Source: Planctomycetota bacterium (GTDB lineage Bacteria; Planctomycetota; UBA1135; GCA-002686595). Taken from it: a DNA stretch of 56,163 nt. Below the pieces are notes generated by a model, which was given only the letters and a program-made list of their open reading frames with translations, was not told where the DNA came from and did no database searches. Where the stretch lies: contig JAEUHZ010000058.1 in NCBI GenBank assembly GCA_016795205.1, forward strand, positions 1-56,163. Direction: 5' to 3'. Below are positions 1 through 8,757 of this stretch, in pieces. The position numbers and the translations under genes are program-made. The stretch's first letter is position 1. Each line of letters begins with the position of its first letter.

Positions 1-63
1 CACGAAGTCGCGATCGACCCGGTGCGCGCGCGGCGCCGGGAGCGTGCTGAACGGCAGTTCCAT
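1..63 (-). CDS. 5' end of a gene cut by the window edge (unknown)
   Basis: An ATG on the minus strand is preceded by an AGGAGG Shine-Dalgarno sequence about nine bases upstream, one of the strongest ribosome sites in the window. The reading frame stays open for all 21 codons to the left edge and begins MELPFSTLPAPRAHRVDRDF. Too little protein is visible to name a family. It reads in the same direction as the sugar dehydrogenase upstream of it, but a strong hairpin lies between them, so it is probably transcribed separately. Confidence 0.5.
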   Translation of the reverse strand, partial: MELPFSTLPAPRAHRVDRDFV

Positions 64-237
64 CGACGGGGTCCTCCTGGATCGAGGCTCACGCCTCGCT
101 GCTCCGGGGACGCGGCGGCGAGCTCCAGGTCGCAGGGGAACCAGCGAAAATGGACAGCGATCTGGGTCAGTATCCCCGGAAACGGCCGAGCGGGCCTCGG
201 CCGCCCAGGGCCGGGACCCGCTCGTGGTCTGGTGGAC

Positions 238-277
238 GCTCGCGGCGCGCCGGGCCGAAGCCGCGCGCGCCGCGAGC
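238..277 (-). terminator. Strong stem-loop after the sugar dehydrogenase gene
   Basis: The arms at 238-250 and 265-277 form a perfect 13-bp stem around a 14-nt loop. The structure starts 11 bp past the stop codon of the dehydrogenase gene. No T-run follows it on the minus strand, so this is a GC-rich terminator without a U-tract. Function is inferred from its position and stability. Confidence 0.6.
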
Positions 278-287
278 CCGCCCGGGA

Positions 288-2084
288 TCAGTTCACCCAG
301 GTCACGGACAGGCCGTTCGTCAGGTTGAACGTGTCCGGCGTGCAGAACGCGGCCGCGTTGCGGTACCAGCACTGGTAGGTGCGGGTCTGCGGCCCGAAGC
401 TGATGCCGCCGCGGATCGAGATCGGCAGGTCGAACGGATCCGGGTAGGAGGACTGACCGGCGTTGTTCGTCTTCGTGGCCAGCCGGATCACCGTGCCGGC
501 TGCGCAGCGCAGGCCGTCGCCGAAGACCGCGCCGGCGCCGCCGGCGGTCTGCGTCGTGCCCTGGAAGTAGAGCGCCGAGCTGTTCGGCATCCCGCTGCCC
601 GCGAGCAGCAGGCTGTCGTTCGAGATGCTGGCCGTGCCGAAGCCCGCCAGGTTCGCGCCGGCCGTGTTCACCGAGCTCGCGCAGCCATTGCCCGCCGCGC
701 CAGCATTGCCACACGGGCAGGCCGTGCCGCTGCCGTCACCGAAGCAGTAGGCCGTGATCGTCGACTCGCATTCGTCGGGGATGCCGTTGCCGTTCGTGTC
801 GGCGCTGGTCCCGTTCTGGATGTCGCAGCCGTCGTGGGTGCCGTTCCCGTTGCAGTCCGTGATGGTCGGGCGCGGGATGATCTTGTAGACCTCGCCGTTG
901 GCCCCCGTGCCGCGCTTGCAGATGTAGATCTCGCCCGAGGCGTCCGTGCCGAAGCCCGTGATCGCCGTGATCGAGAGCCCGCCGCCCGGCGCCAGCTCGG
1001 CCGTGCGGTTCGTGACCGGCGGGTTGTTCGAGCCCGTGTAGCGGAAGCTCCAGATCGTGGCCTGGCAGTAATCCGCGAAGAAGTACGTGCCCTGCAAGCC
1101 GCAGATCGCGTTGCCGCGGTAGACGAACCCGCCCGTGATCGAGCAGCCGAACGAGTGCGAGTAGGCGTGGACCGGCATCGTCAGCGCGGGCGAGTTGCAG
1201 GTGCAGCCCGAGAGGCCCGTGCAGTTGTTGCCTTCCATGCAGCGCCAGCCGTAGTTGCGGCCGGGGGTGTTGGCGGGCTCGACGTTGATCTCCTCGACCG
1301 CGTTCTGGCCGACGTCCGCGATGTAGAGCTGGCCCGTGGCCGGATCGAACGCATTGCGCCAGGGGTTGCGCAGGCCGTGCGCCCAGATCTCCGGCAGACC
1401 GCCGCCGCCGGCGTAGGGATTGCCCGCCGGGATGCGGTAGTTCTTCGTGGCGTCGCCCGGGAAGTCGTCACCGTCCACGTCGATCCGCAGCATCTTGCCG
1501 AGCAACGCATTCAGGTTCTGGCCGTTGTTCGGCGGGTCGTTGCCGCTGCCGCCGTCACCGCTTCCGATGTAGAGATACCCATCGGGGCCGAAGGCGATCC
1601 AGCCGCCGTTGTGGTTCGAGTTCGTCGGGTGGTTGATCGTGAGCACCTGCGTGTTGCTGGCCGCGTCCGCGCTCGTCGAGGTCATGTACGGCGCGTTGGC
1701 CTGGAAGCGGCGCACGGTGTTGTTCCCGCCCGTCGTGTAATAGACGTAGAAGAACCCGTTCGAGGCGAAGTTCGGGTGGAAGGCCAGGCCCAGGAGCCCC
1801 TCCTCGTCGCCCGAGTTCACGCCCGCGATCTCGAGGTAGGAAGCGGCCTGCAGCGTGTTCGTCGTGATGTCCAGGATGCGCAGCCGGCCCGTGGCGGGCG
1901 CGTTCGTGCGCTGCTCGACGATGAAGGCTCGCTGGAGGTCGCCCGCGGGCGCCGTGACGAACAGGGGCCGCGCCAAGCCCTGGGCCACGCGGGTCGTGGT
2001 CAGAGGCGGGTTCTGGGCCGGCGAGGACCCCGCCAGGGCGAGGAGCGCCGCCGCCGCGGCGAGGAGTGTGGTCCGCAAGTGCAT
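288..2084 (-). CDS. Secreted PQQ-dependent sugar dehydrogenase-like protein
   Basis: The 598-residue product starts with a signal peptide (about 1-23, cleavage near SPAQN), so it is exported. Residues about 27-405 form a six-bladed propeller of the soluble glucose/sorbosone dehydrogenase family. Typical motifs are GLLGLAFHPNF, GPDGYLYIGSGDGG, HGLRNPWRNAFDP and NYGWRCMEGNN. Family members oxidise aldose sugars with PQQ, but the substrate here cannot be read. A short Asp/Asn-rich segment (DTNGNGIPDECE) follows near 430, resembling calcium-binding or dockerin-like repeats. A C-terminal module from about 445 (CFGDGSGTACPCGN) is of a type I associate with planctomycete secreted proteins. The gene stands alone, diverges from the acyltransferase gene, and ends in a strong hairpin. 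A second propeller of this family lies at 45.8-49.2 kb. Confidence 0.85.
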   Translation of the reverse strand: MHLRTTLLAAAAALLALAGSSPAQNPPLTTTRVAQGLARPLFVTAPAGDLQRAFIVEQRTNAPATGRLRILDITTNTLQAASYLEIAGVNSGDEEGLLGLAFHPNFASNGFFYVYYTTGGNNTVRRFQANAPYMTSTSADAASNTQVLTINHPTNSNHNGGWIAFGPDGYLYIGSGDGGSGNDPPNNGQNLNALLGKMLRIDVDGDDFPGDATKNYRIPAGNPYAGGGGLPEIWAHGLRNPWRNAFDPATGQLYIADVGQNAVEEINVEPANTPGRNYGWRCMEGNNCTGLSGCTCNSPALTMPVHAYSHSFGCSITGGFVYRGNAICGLQGTYFFADYCQATIWSFRYTGSNNPPVTNRTAELAPGGGLSITAITGFGTDASGEIYICKRGTGANGEVYKIIPRPTITDCNGNGTHDGCDIQNGTSADTNGNGIPDECESTITAYCFGDGSGTACPCGNAGAAGNGCASSVNTAGANLAGFGTASISNDSLLLAGSGMPNSSALYFQGTTQTAGGAGAVFGDGLRCAAGTVIRLATKTNNAGQSSYPDPFDLPISIRGGISFGPQTRTYQCWYRNAAAFCTPDTFNLTNGLSVTWVN

Positions 2085-2305
2085 GAGGGAGATCCCGTGA
2101 TGGCTGCCGAGGTGCGCCGGGAGTCGAAGCCGGCGATCCGACGAGGCTACCCTGCCCGGCGGGAGGGCGATAGCCGTTCAAGCCTACGCCACGCCGGCCG
2201 AGCAGGCTTTTTCCTCGGGCTCACGGACTCGCGGGTCGCCTGGGGAGCGCCCAGTCCGGCTCGCGACGGTGGACGCGCCCGCCCCGCGTCGTGTTCCATC
2301 CGGCC

Positions 2306-4549
2306 ATGACGGATCCCGGCGCCGAGCAGGGCCTCTGGGAGCGGGCGCTCACCGCGGGCGCCCGCGTCGTGCTGCGCGTCCTCCTGCTGCTGGTGCGGAT
2401 CCTGTACCGCATCCGGGTCGAGGGGCTGGAGCACGTGCCGCGAGCAGGGGGGGCCTTGCTCGCGCCCAACCACGTGGCGCTCGTCGACGGGCTCGTCCTG
2501 CTGGCGGTCCTGCCGCGCCGCGTGCGCTTCCTGGTCGATTCGGACTGGAACGCGCGCGCTTGGCTGCGGCCGTTCTACCGCGCGCTCGACGTGATCCCGG
2601 TCTCCTCCACGGGCGGGCCGCGCATCGTGCTGCGCGCGCTGCGCGAGGCCGGCGCGCACCTGGAGCGGGGCGAGCTCGTGTGCGTCTTCCCCGAGGGCCA
2701 ACTGACACGCACCGGGCTCATGCAGCCCTTTCGGCGCGGCCTCGAGCGCATCGCCCGGGGTCGCGGCGCGCCGATCGTCCCGATCCACCTCGACGGGCTC
2801 GAGGGCTCGCTGTTCGCCGAGACGCGCAGCGAGCCGATCCGCGACGCCCGCTGGCGGATCCCGCTCGACGTCACGGTCACGATCGGCGCGCCGCTCCCCG
2901 CGGACGCTCGCGCCGCCGAGGTGCGCGCGGCCGTGGCGCTCCTGGGCGAGCGCGCCTGGCGCGCGCGCCGCCGGCCGATCCCCCATCGAGCGTTCGCGCT
3001 CTCGGCGCGCCTCGCTCCCTGGCGGCTCGCGGTGCGCGACGAGGCCCGCGGCTCGCTCTCGCGGCTGCGCCTCTTGGCCGCCGCGGTCGCGCTCGCCCGC
3101 GAGCGGCGCGCGGCGTGGAACAGCGAGCCGGTGATCTGCGTGCTGTTGCCCTGCTCGGTCGCCGCCGTGGTCGTGCAGCTCGCCGCCGCGCTGCGCGGGC
3201 TGCCGTGCGTGCCGCTGAACTGGACGGCGGGTCCGGCCGCCGTGGCTTCGGGCGTGCGCCAGTGCGGCGCGCGCAGCGTGCTCACCAGCCGCGCGTTCGT
3301 CGAGAAGGCCCGCATCGAGCTGCCGCCGGGCCTCGAACCCGTGTTCCTCGAGGACCTCGGAAGCCGCATCGGCGTCGCGCGCCGCGCGCTCGCCCTCTTC
3401 GCCGCGCTGATCGTGCCGGTGGGCGCGCTGGAGCGCGCCTGTGGGGCGCGTCGCGCGCCCCGGCGCGACGACGTCCTCACGATCCTGTTCTCGAGCGGCT
3501 CGACCGGCGAGCCCAAGGGCGTGCCGCTCTCGCACGACAACCTGGCCTCGAACGTGCTCGCCGCGCGCGAGGTCATCCATGCTGGTCCCCGGGACCGGCT
3601 GCTGTGGCTCCTGCCGCCCTTCCACGCCTTCGGAGCGCTCTCGACCTGGTTCGGGCTGGTCCACGGCGTCGGGCTGCTCGCGCTGCCCTCGCCCCTCGAC
3701 GCGGCCGCGATCGGCCGCGCGGCGGCGGCCTGGCGCGCCACGATCCTGCTCGCGACGCCAACCTTCCTCGCGATCTACTTGAAGCGCGTCGCGCCCGAGC
3801 AGTTCGGCGCGCTGCGCCTGGTCCTGACCGGCGCCGAGCGGCTTCCCGAGCGGCTGGCCACCGCCTTCGAGGAGCGCTTCGGTCTGCGGCCGATCGAGGG
3901 CTACGGCGCGACCGAGTGCTCGCCGGTGGTGGCCTCGAGCACGCTGTCCGTGCGGCGACCGGGCGTGTTCCAGAAAGGCAGCCGCCGCGGCAGCGTGGGC
4001 CAGCCGCTGCCGGGCGTGGCGGTGCGGGTCGTCGACCCCGAGAGCGGCGCGGCGCTCCCCTGCGGCACGCCGGGGATGCTCCTCGTGCGCGGGGCGAACG
4101 TCTTCTCGGGCTACCTGGGGCGCCCGGAGCTCACGGCGCAGGTGCTCACGGATGGTTGGTACACGACCGGGGACGTGGCGCTCGTGGGCGAGGACGGCTT
4201 CATCACGATCACCGACCGGCTGGCGCGCTTCAGCAAGATCGGCGGCGAGATGGTGCCGCACGGCCGGGTCGAGGAGGCGCTCCACGAGGCCGCGGGCGCC
4301 GCCGCGCCCACGTTCTGCGTCACGGCCATCCCCGACGAGCGCCGCGGCGAGCGCCTGGCCGTGCTCCACACGACCGACCCCGAGCGGATCGGCACGATCC
4401 TGGCGCGCGCCGCGGCCGCGGGCCTGCCCAACCTGTTCCTGCCGCGCCCCGACGCCTTCGTGAGGGTCGAGGCCTTGCCGGTGCTGGGCACCGGCAAGGC
4501 CGACCTGCGGCGCGCGCGCGAGATCGCCGCCGCCGCGCTCGCCGGGTGA
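2306..4549 (+). CDS. Bifunctional lysophospholipid acyltransferase / acyl-ACP synthetase (Aas-like)
   Basis: The 747-residue protein fuses two enzymes. Residues about 10-225 are a PlsC-type glycerolipid acyltransferase with the HX4D motif (NHVALVDG) and the FPEGQLTRTG block. Residues about 240-745 are an AMP-forming acyl-activating domain with the phosphate loop SSGSTGEPKGVPLSH, the adenine motif GYGATECSP and YTTGDVALVGEDGFITITDR. The order matches E. coli Aas, which re-acylates lysophosphatidylethanolamine using fatty acid activated on ACP. The protein probably acts at the cytoplasmic membrane in phospholipid repair or fatty-acid salvage. The ATG at 2306 was chosen over an in-frame GTG five codons upstream because family similarity begins after it; neither has a clear Shine-Dalgarno sequence. 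It stands alone and ends convergently with the DUF4340 gene. Confidence 0.87.
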   Translation: MTDPGAEQGLWERALTAGARVVLRVLLLLVRILYRIRVEGLEHVPRAGGALLAPNHVALVDGLVLLAVLPRRVRFLVDSDWNARAWLRPFYRALDVIPVSSTGGPRIVLRALREAGAHLERGELVCVFPEGQLTRTGLMQPFRRGLERIARGRGAPIVPIHLDGLEGSLFAETRSEPIRDARWRIPLDVTVTIGAPLPADARAAEVRAAVALLGERAWRARRRPIPHRAFALSARLAPWRLAVRDEARGSLSRLRLLAAAVALARERRAAWNSEPVICVLLPCSVAAVVVQLAAALRGLPCVPLNWTAGPAAVASGVRQCGARSVLTSRAFVEKARIELPPGLEPVFLEDLGSRIGVARRALALFAALIVPVGALERACGARRAPRRDDVLTILFSSGSTGEPKGVPLSHDNLASNVLAAREVIHAGPRDRLLWLLPPFHAFGALSTWFGLVHGVGLLALPSPLDAAAIGRAAAAWRATILLATPTFLAIYLKRVAPEQFGALRLVLTGAERLPERLATAFEERFGLRPIEGYGATECSPVVASSTLSVRRPGVFQKGSRRGSVGQPLPGVAVRVVDPESGAALPCGTPGMLLVRGANVFSGYLGRPELTAQVLTDGWYTTGDVALVGEDGFITITDRLARFSKIGGEMVPHGRVEEALHEAAGAAAPTFCVTAIPDERRGERLAVLHTTDPERIGTILARAAAAGLPNLFLPRPDAFVRVEALPVLGTGKADLRRAREIAAAALAG

Positions 4550-4634
4550 GGCCGCGCGCGGCGGCCGTGTCCGCACGTGACGCTGCTGTCGCGGGACGTG
4601 CGCCCGGGCGCGCCCGCAGGGGTCGCGCGGCCGA

Positions 4635-6440
4635 TCAACCGCCGGAGAGGAGGTCCTCGAGCCGGGCGTGGAGGCGCGCGTCGCGTGCCACGCCGCGCCG
4701 GCCCTCGTACTCGATCTCGGCCCGCGCGCCCGCCTCGCGTTCGGCGAGGCCGACCTGGAAACGCGCGCGGAGTCCACCCGACCCTCCCAGCTCGGGGGGC
4801 AGGCCGAACAGCGCGACCTCGATCGGGCGCACGAGCGGCGCGCGCTCCAGGCGTGGCACGGGTGCCGCGGCGCGCAGGAAGAGCAGCGCCTCGAGCACGG
4901 AGCGCAGCTCGCGTGCCTCGACCGCGCCGCCCGGGCGCGTCCAGACACCCTTCGCGTTGCGTTCGTAGCGGCGCTCACCACCCGCGGCGCGCAGCTCGAT
5001 GGCGCCCAGGTCCGCCTCGTTCGTCTCCAGGAAGCTGAGCGAGAGGAACAGCTCGGGATCGCGCCGCAGGACCGCCAGGATGGCCGGATCGCCGTGCGCG
5101 GCCACGGTCTCGCCGGCGCGCTGGAACAGCACGTCCGCGGCCCCGGTGGCGTCGACGTAGGCCGCGCCGAAGGCGCCCCCGGTCCCACCCTCGGAGCCTT
5201 CGACGCGCCAGCGCACGGGTTCCGGCCCCGGATCGAAGGGCACGCCGGGCAGGAACGCGGCGAGCTCGTAGCGCTCGAGGGCGCCCAGCACGTCCTCGAC
5301 GGCGCCGGCCTCGGCGGGGACCGGCGCCCCGAACTCGCGCGATCCGGCCGGCGCACGCAGGCACGACCAGCCGCGCGCGTCGCGTTCCAGACGCACCGAG
5401 CCGTCGGGCGCCTCGATTTCGAGCCGCGCGATCGAGCCACGCCGCACGCGCAGGAGGCGGTGGTCGAGCAGGTCGGCGAGCGGCGTGCAGAGGAACTCCA
5501 CGTCCGCCGCGGGGATCGTCCACACGACGCCGCTCCCGCGGCGCGTCCCGAGCCAGCCGGCGCTGCGATCCGCGCCCGGGCGCCCGACGAGCAGCTCGAC
5601 GACCTCCGTGTCCGTCGTGCCGAAGGTCAGGGACAGCTCGGGCGGATCGAGGCCCAGGACGGCCAGCGTGCGCGCGCCTTCATCGAACTCCCGCTCGTAG
5701 CGGTAGACCACGAAGGACTGCACGTAGAGCGCCATCGCCGCCGGGTCGAGCAGGCCCTGGAGCGGCGCGGTCGCACGCCAGGCGCCGGCCTCGAGCACGG
5801 CATCGAAGCCCAGGTCCACGGTCGGCCCGATCCCCGAGGTGGGCGCGCTGCCCCGGCGCCGGACCTCGAGCACGCGGCGCGGGTCGACGTCCGAGATCGA
5901 GCTGGCCCGGAACTCGTGCAGCTCGCGGTCGAGCACGGTTTCGAGCTCGCGGCTCACGAGCGCGATCCGCCCGTCGACGCGCGCGAACACGCGCAAGCCG
6001 TCGACCTCCGCCGCCCCGACCTCGACTCGACGGCGCGTCCGGGGCCGGGCGCCGGGCTCGCGCTCGCTCTCGAGGTCCAGCACGAAACGCGGCGGCTCCA
6101 GGCCCAGCTTCTGGGGAGCAGCGGAGACTTCGCGCGGGACGGCAGCCCCGCGCGCGCGTAGGGCGACGCGCACGACGAGCTCCACCACCCCTGGCTCCGC
6201 GCGCGACACGACCGGATCCGTGAGCCGCCAGGCGCCGCGCTCGTCGCGCTCGAAGCTGAGGTGCAGGTCGCGCGCGACGTTCTCGAGCCGCACGCCCGTG
6301 ACCAGCGCCTCCTCGACGCCCGGGAACAGCACGATCTCGGCCTCGGCCAGCGCGGCATCCGACTCGCGCGCGGTGCGCGTCGCGAACCAGGCGAGTGCCA
6401 GGACCAAGAGCACCAGGACCAGCAGCGTGCGCCAGCTCAC
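4635..6440 (-). CDS. DUF4340 membrane-anchored protein
   Basis: The 601-residue product has one N-terminal membrane segment (about residues 4-17, TLLVLVLLVLALAWFATR) and a long extracytoplasmic part built of repeated beta-rich blocks, as in DUF4340 proteins. Motifs such as REFDEGARTLAVLGLDPPELSLTFG and LLRVRRGSIARLEIEAPDG recur with spacing typical of the family. The biochemical role is unknown. It is the last gene of a four-gene operon; its GTG start overlaps the GldG-like gene stop by 4 bp, so the two are likely translationally coupled. Such proteins commonly accompany GldA/F/G-like transporters, which suggests a periplasmic partner of that complex. The frame extends far upstream, but only the part from this GTG looks like a real protein. 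Confidence 0.8.
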   Translation of the reverse strand: MSWRTLLVLVLLVLALAWFATRTARESDAALAEAEIVLFPGVEEALVTGVRLENVARDLHLSFERDERGAWRLTDPVVSRAEPGVVELVVRVALRARGAAVPREVSAAPQKLGLEPPRFVLDLESEREPGARPRTRRRVEVGAAEVDGLRVFARVDGRIALVSRELETVLDRELHEFRASSISDVDPRRVLEVRRRGSAPTSGIGPTVDLGFDAVLEAGAWRATAPLQGLLDPAAMALYVQSFVVYRYEREFDEGARTLAVLGLDPPELSLTFGTTDTEVVELLVGRPGADRSAGWLGTRRGSGVVWTIPAADVEFLCTPLADLLDHRLLRVRRGSIARLEIEAPDGSVRLERDARGWSCLRAPAGSREFGAPVPAEAGAVEDVLGALERYELAAFLPGVPFDPGPEPVRWRVEGSEGGTGGAFGAAYVDATGAADVLFQRAGETVAAHGDPAILAVLRRDPELFLSLSFLETNEADLGAIELRAAGGERRYERNAKGVWTRPGGAVEARELRSVLEALLFLRAAAPVPRLERAPLVRPIEVALFGLPPELGGSGGLRARFQVGLAEREAGARAEIEYEGRRGVARDARLHARLEDLLSGG

Positions 6441-8029
6441 CGCGTGCTCCTCCGCTTGCGCCAGGTCGCGAGCCCGAGCAGCACGCACAGGCCGGGCAGC
6501 AGGACCACGGCCACGGTATGGACGCGCGCGACGGGCGCCGGATCGGCCAGATCCAGACGCCGCGCTTCCCGCTCGCGCGAATCGACGCGCACGCGGTACT
6601 CGCGCGAGGCCAGCCAGTCGAAGGCGTTGGCGATGAAATCGCGGTTCGTGACGACGAGGTGGTTGGCCAGCGCGTCGACGGATCCGACCGCCAGCACGCG
6701 CGCTTCGGGGCGCGCCGGATCGCCGGAGGCCACCGGCGCCCGCCCGGGCTCGGGAGGGAACACGACCTGCATCGCCAGCGTGAAGCGCGTGCGCTCCGAG
6801 GTCGGGTCCGGGGCGTAGTCGTAGCGGTCCGCGCCGCCGGCCGGTGTCTCGAACCACGACTCGGGGCTGGAGCGCAAGAGGTCGAGCACGCGCGCCGAGC
6901 GCGGCGCCGGCGCGCGGTCGACGGCGCGCGAGGCGTAGAACATGACGCGCTGCCCCGCGGTGCGCAGCGGGTCCGTGACCGGGTTCTGCGCCGGCATGCC
7001 CTCGTGGCCCACCACGGCGTACGCGCACTGCGGGATGCCCGTCTGCAGCGCTCCGGTGGCCGACGGCATGGGCGTGCAGACGATGCCGCCCGGGCGTGGG
7101 CGCGCGCCGAAGCGTCCCAACAGCTCCTCGACGCTCGCGGCGCCGTCCACGGTCCGGGGGGAGAGCGCCACGAGCAGCCGGCCGCCGCGCTCGACGTAGT
7201 CGGCGAGCGCCTCGAACTCCGGCGCCGTGAAGCGCTGCTCGGCCCCCAACACGACCGCGAGGTCGGCGTCGGCCGGGAAGGGCGCACCGGCGTTGCCGTC
7301 CCAGGCGCGCGTGCGGAAGCCCTGCGCCAAGAGCTCGCGCACGAGCAGCGCCGCGCCGCGCTCGGCGCTGCTCTCGAGATCGAGCTCGCCGTGACCCTTC
7401 GTGAACACGACCAGCGGCGCGTGCTCCTCCGAGACCTTGAGGATCGCCGCGAGCAGCGCTTCCTCGCCGCGGAAGCCGGCCACGCGCGGCGGGCGCACCG
7501 GCCCCTGGCGCGGATCGGCGTTGCCCGGATCCAGGTCGGAGAAGTCTCCGCGCAAGCGCAGGAGCTGGCGCCGGCCACCGGCGGACACGGCCGCGAGCCC
7601 GCCGGGCTCGATCCCCGTGAGGCCCAGCTCGTGACGCCGCGCCTGAGAGCGCGGCGCAAGGCGCGTGCGGTCCGAGAGGTCGTGGTCCTCGACGCGCACG
7701 CGACCGCCGCTCTGATCCGCGAACAGACGCGCCAGCCGGCGCACGCGGTCCTGGACCTCGCGTCCCACGAGCTGGAAGGGCGCGTCGGGCAGGCTGAAGA
7801 ACAGGTCGATCTCGATCTCGCGCGGCAGCTCGGCCAGGACCTTCGACGTGGCGGGATGCAGCGTGTTCTCGGCGTCCGCCGTCAGGTCCGCGCGCCAGCG
7901 CAGCGCCGAACGTTCCGCGACCCAGGTCACGAGCACGGTCGCGACCAGCGCCAGGACTGCCGCCAGCACGACGCGCGCGCCGATCGAGAGGCGCGTCCAC
8001 GGCCCCTGCTCGCCCGGACCTAGCGCCAT
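6437..8029 (-). CDS. GldG-like ABC transporter auxiliary protein
   Basis: The 530-residue protein resembles the GldG / ABC-type uncharacterised transport family. A membrane segment near residues 17-40 is followed by a large extracytoplasmic domain (LRWRADLTADAENTLHPATSKVLAELPREIEIDLFFS region) and a C-terminal membrane segment with a basic tail (about 498-530). Motifs such as FTKGHGELDLES and ADLAVVLGAEQRFTAPEFEALADYVERGGRLLVAL match the domain that folds like a glutamine-amidotransferase-type sensor. In Bacteroidetes GldG works with GldA and GldF in gliding; in other phyla the role is unknown. It overlaps the permease gene stop by 10 bp upstream and the DUF4340 gene by 4 bp downstream. The ATG at 8029 is chosen because the frame before it lacks protein character. 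Confidence 0.8.
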   Translation of the reverse strand: MALGPGEQGPWTRLSIGARVVLAAVLALVATVLVTWVAERSALRWRADLTADAENTLHPATSKVLAELPREIEIDLFFSLPDAPFQLVGREVQDRVRRLARLFADQSGGRVRVEDHDLSDRTRLAPRSQARRHELGLTGIEPGGLAAVSAGGRRQLLRLRGDFSDLDPGNADPRQGPVRPPRVAGFRGEEALLAAILKVSEEHAPLVVFTKGHGELDLESSAERGAALLVRELLAQGFRTRAWDGNAGAPFPADADLAVVLGAEQRFTAPEFEALADYVERGGRLLVALSPRTVDGAASVEELLGRFGARPRPGGIVCTPMPSATGALQTGIPQCAYAVVGHEGMPAQNPVTDPLRTAGQRVMFYASRAVDRAPAPRSARVLDLLRSSPESWFETPAGGADRYDYAPDPTSERTRFTLAMQVVFPPEPGRAPVASGDPARPEARVLAVGSVDALANHLVVTNRDFIANAFDWLASREYRVRVDSREREARRLDLADPAPVARVHTVAVVLLPGLCVLLGLATWRKRRSTR

Positions 8030-8757
8030 CGCCGAGCCTCCACGGCGCGCACGGCCAGGAACAGGAAGAACAGCGTCCAGGCCACGAAGAAGATCAGGTA
8101 CGAGCTGTCGAGCACGCCGGCCAGGAACGCGCTCTTGTGGTGGTCGATCACGTCGATGCGCGCGACGGCGCGGCGCACCGCCGGCTGGTCCGAGAGCCCC
8201 CCGAGGAGCGGCGCCGTCACGAACACCAGGTTCAGGATCACGGCCGCGAAGGCCGCCACGATCGGGGTCGAGGTCAGCGCGCTGGCGAACAACCCCACCG
8301 CCACGAACAGCGCCGAGCACGCGACGGCTCCCAGCCAGCCGCCCAGCAGGGCGCCCCAATCGGGCGGCACGCCCAGGCCCGCGGTGGTCAGCGCGTAGAC
8401 CAGCGCCGTGGCCCACAACAGCGCCAGGAACAACGTCGCGGCCGCGAACTTGCCGGCCACGACGGCCGCGTCGGAGACCGGCGCGGTGAGCAGGAACTCG
8501 AGCAGGCCCGTGCGCGACTCCTCGCTGATCATGCGCATCGTGAGCAACGGCGGGACCAGGATCAGGAGCGCCCAGAAGGCCCAGGACTCGCCCAGCGCGA
8601 AGCGCAACGAGAGGTCGACGTCGCCGCCGGAGGTCCTCAGGTACAGGACGAAGAGCCAGCCCTGGAGCAGGAGCGCGATCGAGAGCAACGCCCAGGCGAG
8701 CGGCCCCACGAACAGCCCGGCGAGCTCGCGCCGGGCGATCGCCAGGAAGCCGCTCAA
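8020..8757 (-). CDS. ABC transporter permease (ABC-2 / GldF-like)
   Basis: The 245-residue protein has about six hydrophobic segments and the ABC-2 permease hallmark SEESRTGLLEFLLTAPVSD near residue 75. It resembles GldF/NosY-type permeases that pair with a separate ATPase. The start is a TTG whose last two bases lie inside the ATPase stop codon (TTGA, 4-bp overlap), so translation is probably coupled. No better start fits, since the frame upstream is the shadow of the ATPase gene. The protein should form the membrane channel of the four-gene complex; the transported substrate is not evident. Confidence 0.82.
   Translation of the reverse strand: MSGFLAIARRELAGLFVGPLAWALLSIALLLQGWLFVLYLRTSGGDVDLSLRFALGESWAFWALLILVPPLLTMRMISEESRTGLLEFLLTAPVSDAAVVAGKFAAATLFLALLWATALVYALTTAGLGVPPDWGALLGGWLGAVACSALFVAVGLFASALTSTPIVAAFAAVILNLVFVTAPLLGGLSDQPAVRRAVARIDVIDHHKSAFLAGVLDSSYLIFFVAWTLFFLFLAVRAVEARRWR

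Noticed and set aside
150..2309. Long plus-strand frame opposite the sugar dehydrogenase
   Set aside because: Arg/Ala/Val-rich shadow of a well-recognised gene; no motifs.
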